Shown: positions 62,463 through 64,000 of the stretch, piece by piece
Numbering within the stretch: the stretch's first letter is position 1
Layout of the letters: each line of letters begins with the position of its first letter
Origin: Streptomyces sp. CB00316
Lineage (GTDB): Bacteria; Actinomycetota; Actinomycetes; Streptomycetales; Streptomycetaceae
Direction: 5' to 3'
DNA length: 64,000 nucleotides
NCBI RefSeq assembly: GCF_001905595.1
Contig: NZ_LIXI01000017.1
Location: forward strand, 1-64,000
The notes under the pieces: model-generated
Seen by the model: only the letters and a program-made list of their open reading frames with translations
Databases searched by the model: none
What the model was told of the DNA's origin: nothing
Program-made: the position numbers and the translations under genes

Positions 62463-63992
62463 ATGGCCACTCGGCCGATGACCGGCGAGGAGTACGTGGA
62501 AAGCCTTCGCGACGCTCGCGAGGTCTACGTATACGGCGAACGTGTCAAGGACGTCACCACACACCCGGCGTTCCACAACCCGGTGCGCATGACCGCCCGG
62601 CTCTACGACGCCCTGCACGACGACCGCTACCGCGACGTGCTGACCTGCCCGGTCGACGGCGGCGGCGACGGGTACACCCACCGCTTCTTCACCACGCCGC
62701 GCAGCGCCGATGACCTGGTCGCCGCCCAGGGCGCGATCGCGGCCTGGGCCCGGCTGAGCTACGGCTGGATGGGCCGAAGCCCCGACTACAAGGCCTCCTT
62801 CCTCGGCACCCTCGGCGCCAACGCCGACTTCTACGGGCCCTACGCCGACAACGCCCGGCGCTGGTACCGCGAGTCGCAGGAGAAGGTCCTGTTCTGGAAC
62901 CATGCCATCGTGCATCCCCCTGTCGACCGCGACCGGCCGCCGGACGAGGTCGCCGACGTGTTCGTGCACGTCGAGGCCGAGACCGACGCGGGACTGGTGG
63001 TCAGCGGCGCCAAGGTGGTGGCCACCGGCTCGGCCCTGGCCCACTACAACTTCATCGCGCACTACGGACTGCCGATCCGCAAGCGTGAGTTCGCGCTGGT
63101 GGCCACCGTGCCGATGGACGCCCCCGGCGTGAAACTGATCTGCCGGCCTTCCTACACCGCGACCGCGGCCGTGGCCGGCAGCCCCTTCGACTACCCGCTG
63201 TCCTCACGGCTGGACGAGAACGACACGATCCTTGTGATGGACAAGGTGCTGATCCCCTGGGAGAACGTCTTCATCTACGGCGACCTGGGCAAGGTACAGA
63301 TGTTCACCGCCCGCTCCGGCTTCCCCGAGCGGTTCACCTTCCACGGCTGCATCCGGCTCGCGGTGAAGCTGGAGTTCCTGGCCGGCCTGCTGTCCAAAGC
63401 GCTGCAGATCACCGGAACGCGGGACTTCCGCGGCGTCCAGAGCCGACTGGGCGAGGTGCTGGCCTGGCGGAACCTGTTCTGGGGGCTGTCCGACGCGGCC
63501 GCGCGCAACCCGGTGCCGTGGAAGGACGGAGCGGTGCTCCCCAACGGGGACTACGGGATGGCTTACCGGTGGTTCATGCAGGTCGGCTACCCCCGAATCC
63601 GGGAGATCATCCTGCAGGACGTGGCCAGCGGGCTGATCTACGTCCCCTCCAGCGCCGAGGACTTCCGCAACCCGCAGACGCGGCCGTACCTGGACAAGTA
63701 CGTCCGCGGCTCGGGCGGGGCCACCTCCATGGAACGGGTCAAGCTCATGAAACTGCTGTGGGACGCCATCGGCAGCGAGTTCGGCAGCCGACACGAGCTG
63801 TACGAGCGCAACTACTCGGGCAACCACGAGAACACCCGGGTCGAGCTGTACGCCAGTCAGCTGGCCTCCGGCCAGCTGGCCGGCTACGAGAAGTTCGCCG
63901 AGCAGTGCATGTCCGAGTACGACCTGGACGGTTGGACGGTCCCGGACCTGGAGTCCTTCCCGGACCTCAAGAGTCTGATCAACCGGCCCTGA
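62463..63992 (+). CDS. HpaB-type flavin-dependent phenol hydroxylase (SgcC-like)
   Basis: A 509-aa 4-hydroxyphenylacetate 3-monooxygenase large-subunit family protein: MTGEEYVESLRDAREVYVYG start, YKASFLGTLGANADFYGPYA (about residue 110), HAIVHPPVDRDRPPDEV, VVSGAKVVATGSALAHYNF (flavin-site strand) and a C-terminal LYERNYSGNHENTRVE. It needs FADH2 from a reductase such as 2054-2602. In C-1027 the homologue hydroxylates carrier-bound (chloro-)beta-tyrosine at the ring. It is last in the NRPS-aminomutase operon, 53 nt after the aminomutase. Confidence 0.93.
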   Translation: MATRPMTGEEYVESLRDAREVYVYGERVKDVTTHPAFHNPVRMTARLYDALHDDRYRDVLTCPVDGGGDGYTHRFFTTPRSADDLVAAQGAIAAWARLSYGWMGRSPDYKASFLGTLGANADFYGPYADNARRWYRESQEKVLFWNHAIVHPPVDRDRPPDEVADVFVHVEAETDAGLVVSGAKVVATGSALAHYNFIAHYGLPIRKREFALVATVPMDAPGVKLICRPSYTATAAVAGSPFDYPLSSRLDENDTILVMDKVLIPWENVFIYGDLGKVQMFTARSGFPERFTFHGCIRLAVKLEFLAGLLSKALQITGTRDFRGVQSRLGEVLAWRNLFWGLSDAAARNPVPWKDGAVLPNGDYGMAYRWFMQVGYPRIREIILQDVASGLIYVPSSAEDFRNPQTRPYLDKYVRGSGGATSMERVKLMKLLWDAIGSEFGSRHELYERNYSGNHENTRVELYASQLASGQLAGYEKFAEQCMSEYDLDGWTVPDLESFPDLKSLINRP

Positions 63993-64000
63993 CACCACGG

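Noticed and set aside
1..64000. tRNA, rRNA, CRISPR arrays, riboswitches, enediyne apoprotein, deoxysugar genes
   Set aside because: None recognised anywhere in the window. The apoprotein and sugar genes may lie outside it or be absent.

Overview
The window is very GC-rich actinomycete DNA: strong third-position G/C bias, GTG and TTG starts, and tight ATGA/GTGA stop-start overlaps. It is most likely Streptomyces. Almost all of it is one biosynthetic locus, which I read as a nine-membered enediyne cluster with a beta-tyrosine-type side unit. The evidence is an iterative enediyne polyketide synthase with its usual partners (two DUF1702 proteins, a UnbV-like FG-GAP protein, a UnbU-like membrane protein, a hot-dog thioesterase), the accessory set I recall from the C-1027 family (P450, flavin reductase, GMC oxidoreductase with a small DUF5987-type partner, SgcJ-like NTF2-fold protein, a 267-aa mycothiol-isomerase-fold protein), an MIO tyrosine aminomutase, an HpaB-type hydroxylase, an adenylation-carrier NRPS and a free condensation enzyme. 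Names such as SgcE2-E11 or SgcJ are family parallels from memory, not search results.

Layout. 0.1-13.7 kb: one minus-strand operon, DUF1702 x2, UnbV, UnbU, PKSE, flavin reductase, P450, then a low-complexity ORF. 13.7-16.7 kb: the thioesterase between three broken genes (a membrane protein and two AhpD/carboxymuconolactone-decarboxylase-like genes). 17-20.1 kb: a coupled FAD protein and an Enzyme I-like PEP-utilising protein. 20.1-25.2 kb: hairpin-rich spacer, GMC pair, an AraC remnant and an intact AraC regulator. 26.4-27.7 kb: a convergent pair around a strong terminator. 28.2-31.9 kb: RidA, a broken transposase, two small membrane proteins and an IS1182 remnant, which look foreign to the pathway. 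32.3-50.4 kb: tailoring and export genes (class D flavin monooxygenase, alcohol dehydrogenase, acyltransferase, MFS exporter, FAD monooxygenase, carrier protein plus PhyH oxygenase, two FAD-linked oxidases, SDR, an ECF sigma factor), with gene ghosts between them. 50.9-64 kb: a second class D monooxygenase, condensation enzyme, methyltransferase, DGPF/YCII protein, second P450, NRPS, aminomutase and HpaB hydroxylase.

The main discovery is a repeated asymmetric 18-bp element, GCA-N7-AGATG-YC, in the spacers of this locus. I count 14 exact GCA-N7-AGATG copies and 6 copies with one mismatch in the fixed bases. Of these, 19 point towards an intact or broken pathway gene, most of them 60-100 nt before its start codon. 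The other (25434-25451) faces a stretch with no intact gene. The elements serve both strands. None is seen before the IS-region genes, the ECF sigma gene, the exporter or the AraC gene. It looks like the operator of a cluster-specific activator. Its one-sided two-block shape suits an AraC-family protein, and one is encoded here. The elements also survive in front of decayed genes, so the regulon can be read even where the genes are gone.

No apoprotein, deoxysugar gene, halogenase, tRNA, rRNA or CRISPR array is visible. The cluster probably continues beyond the right edge, because the HpaB gene ends at the border.
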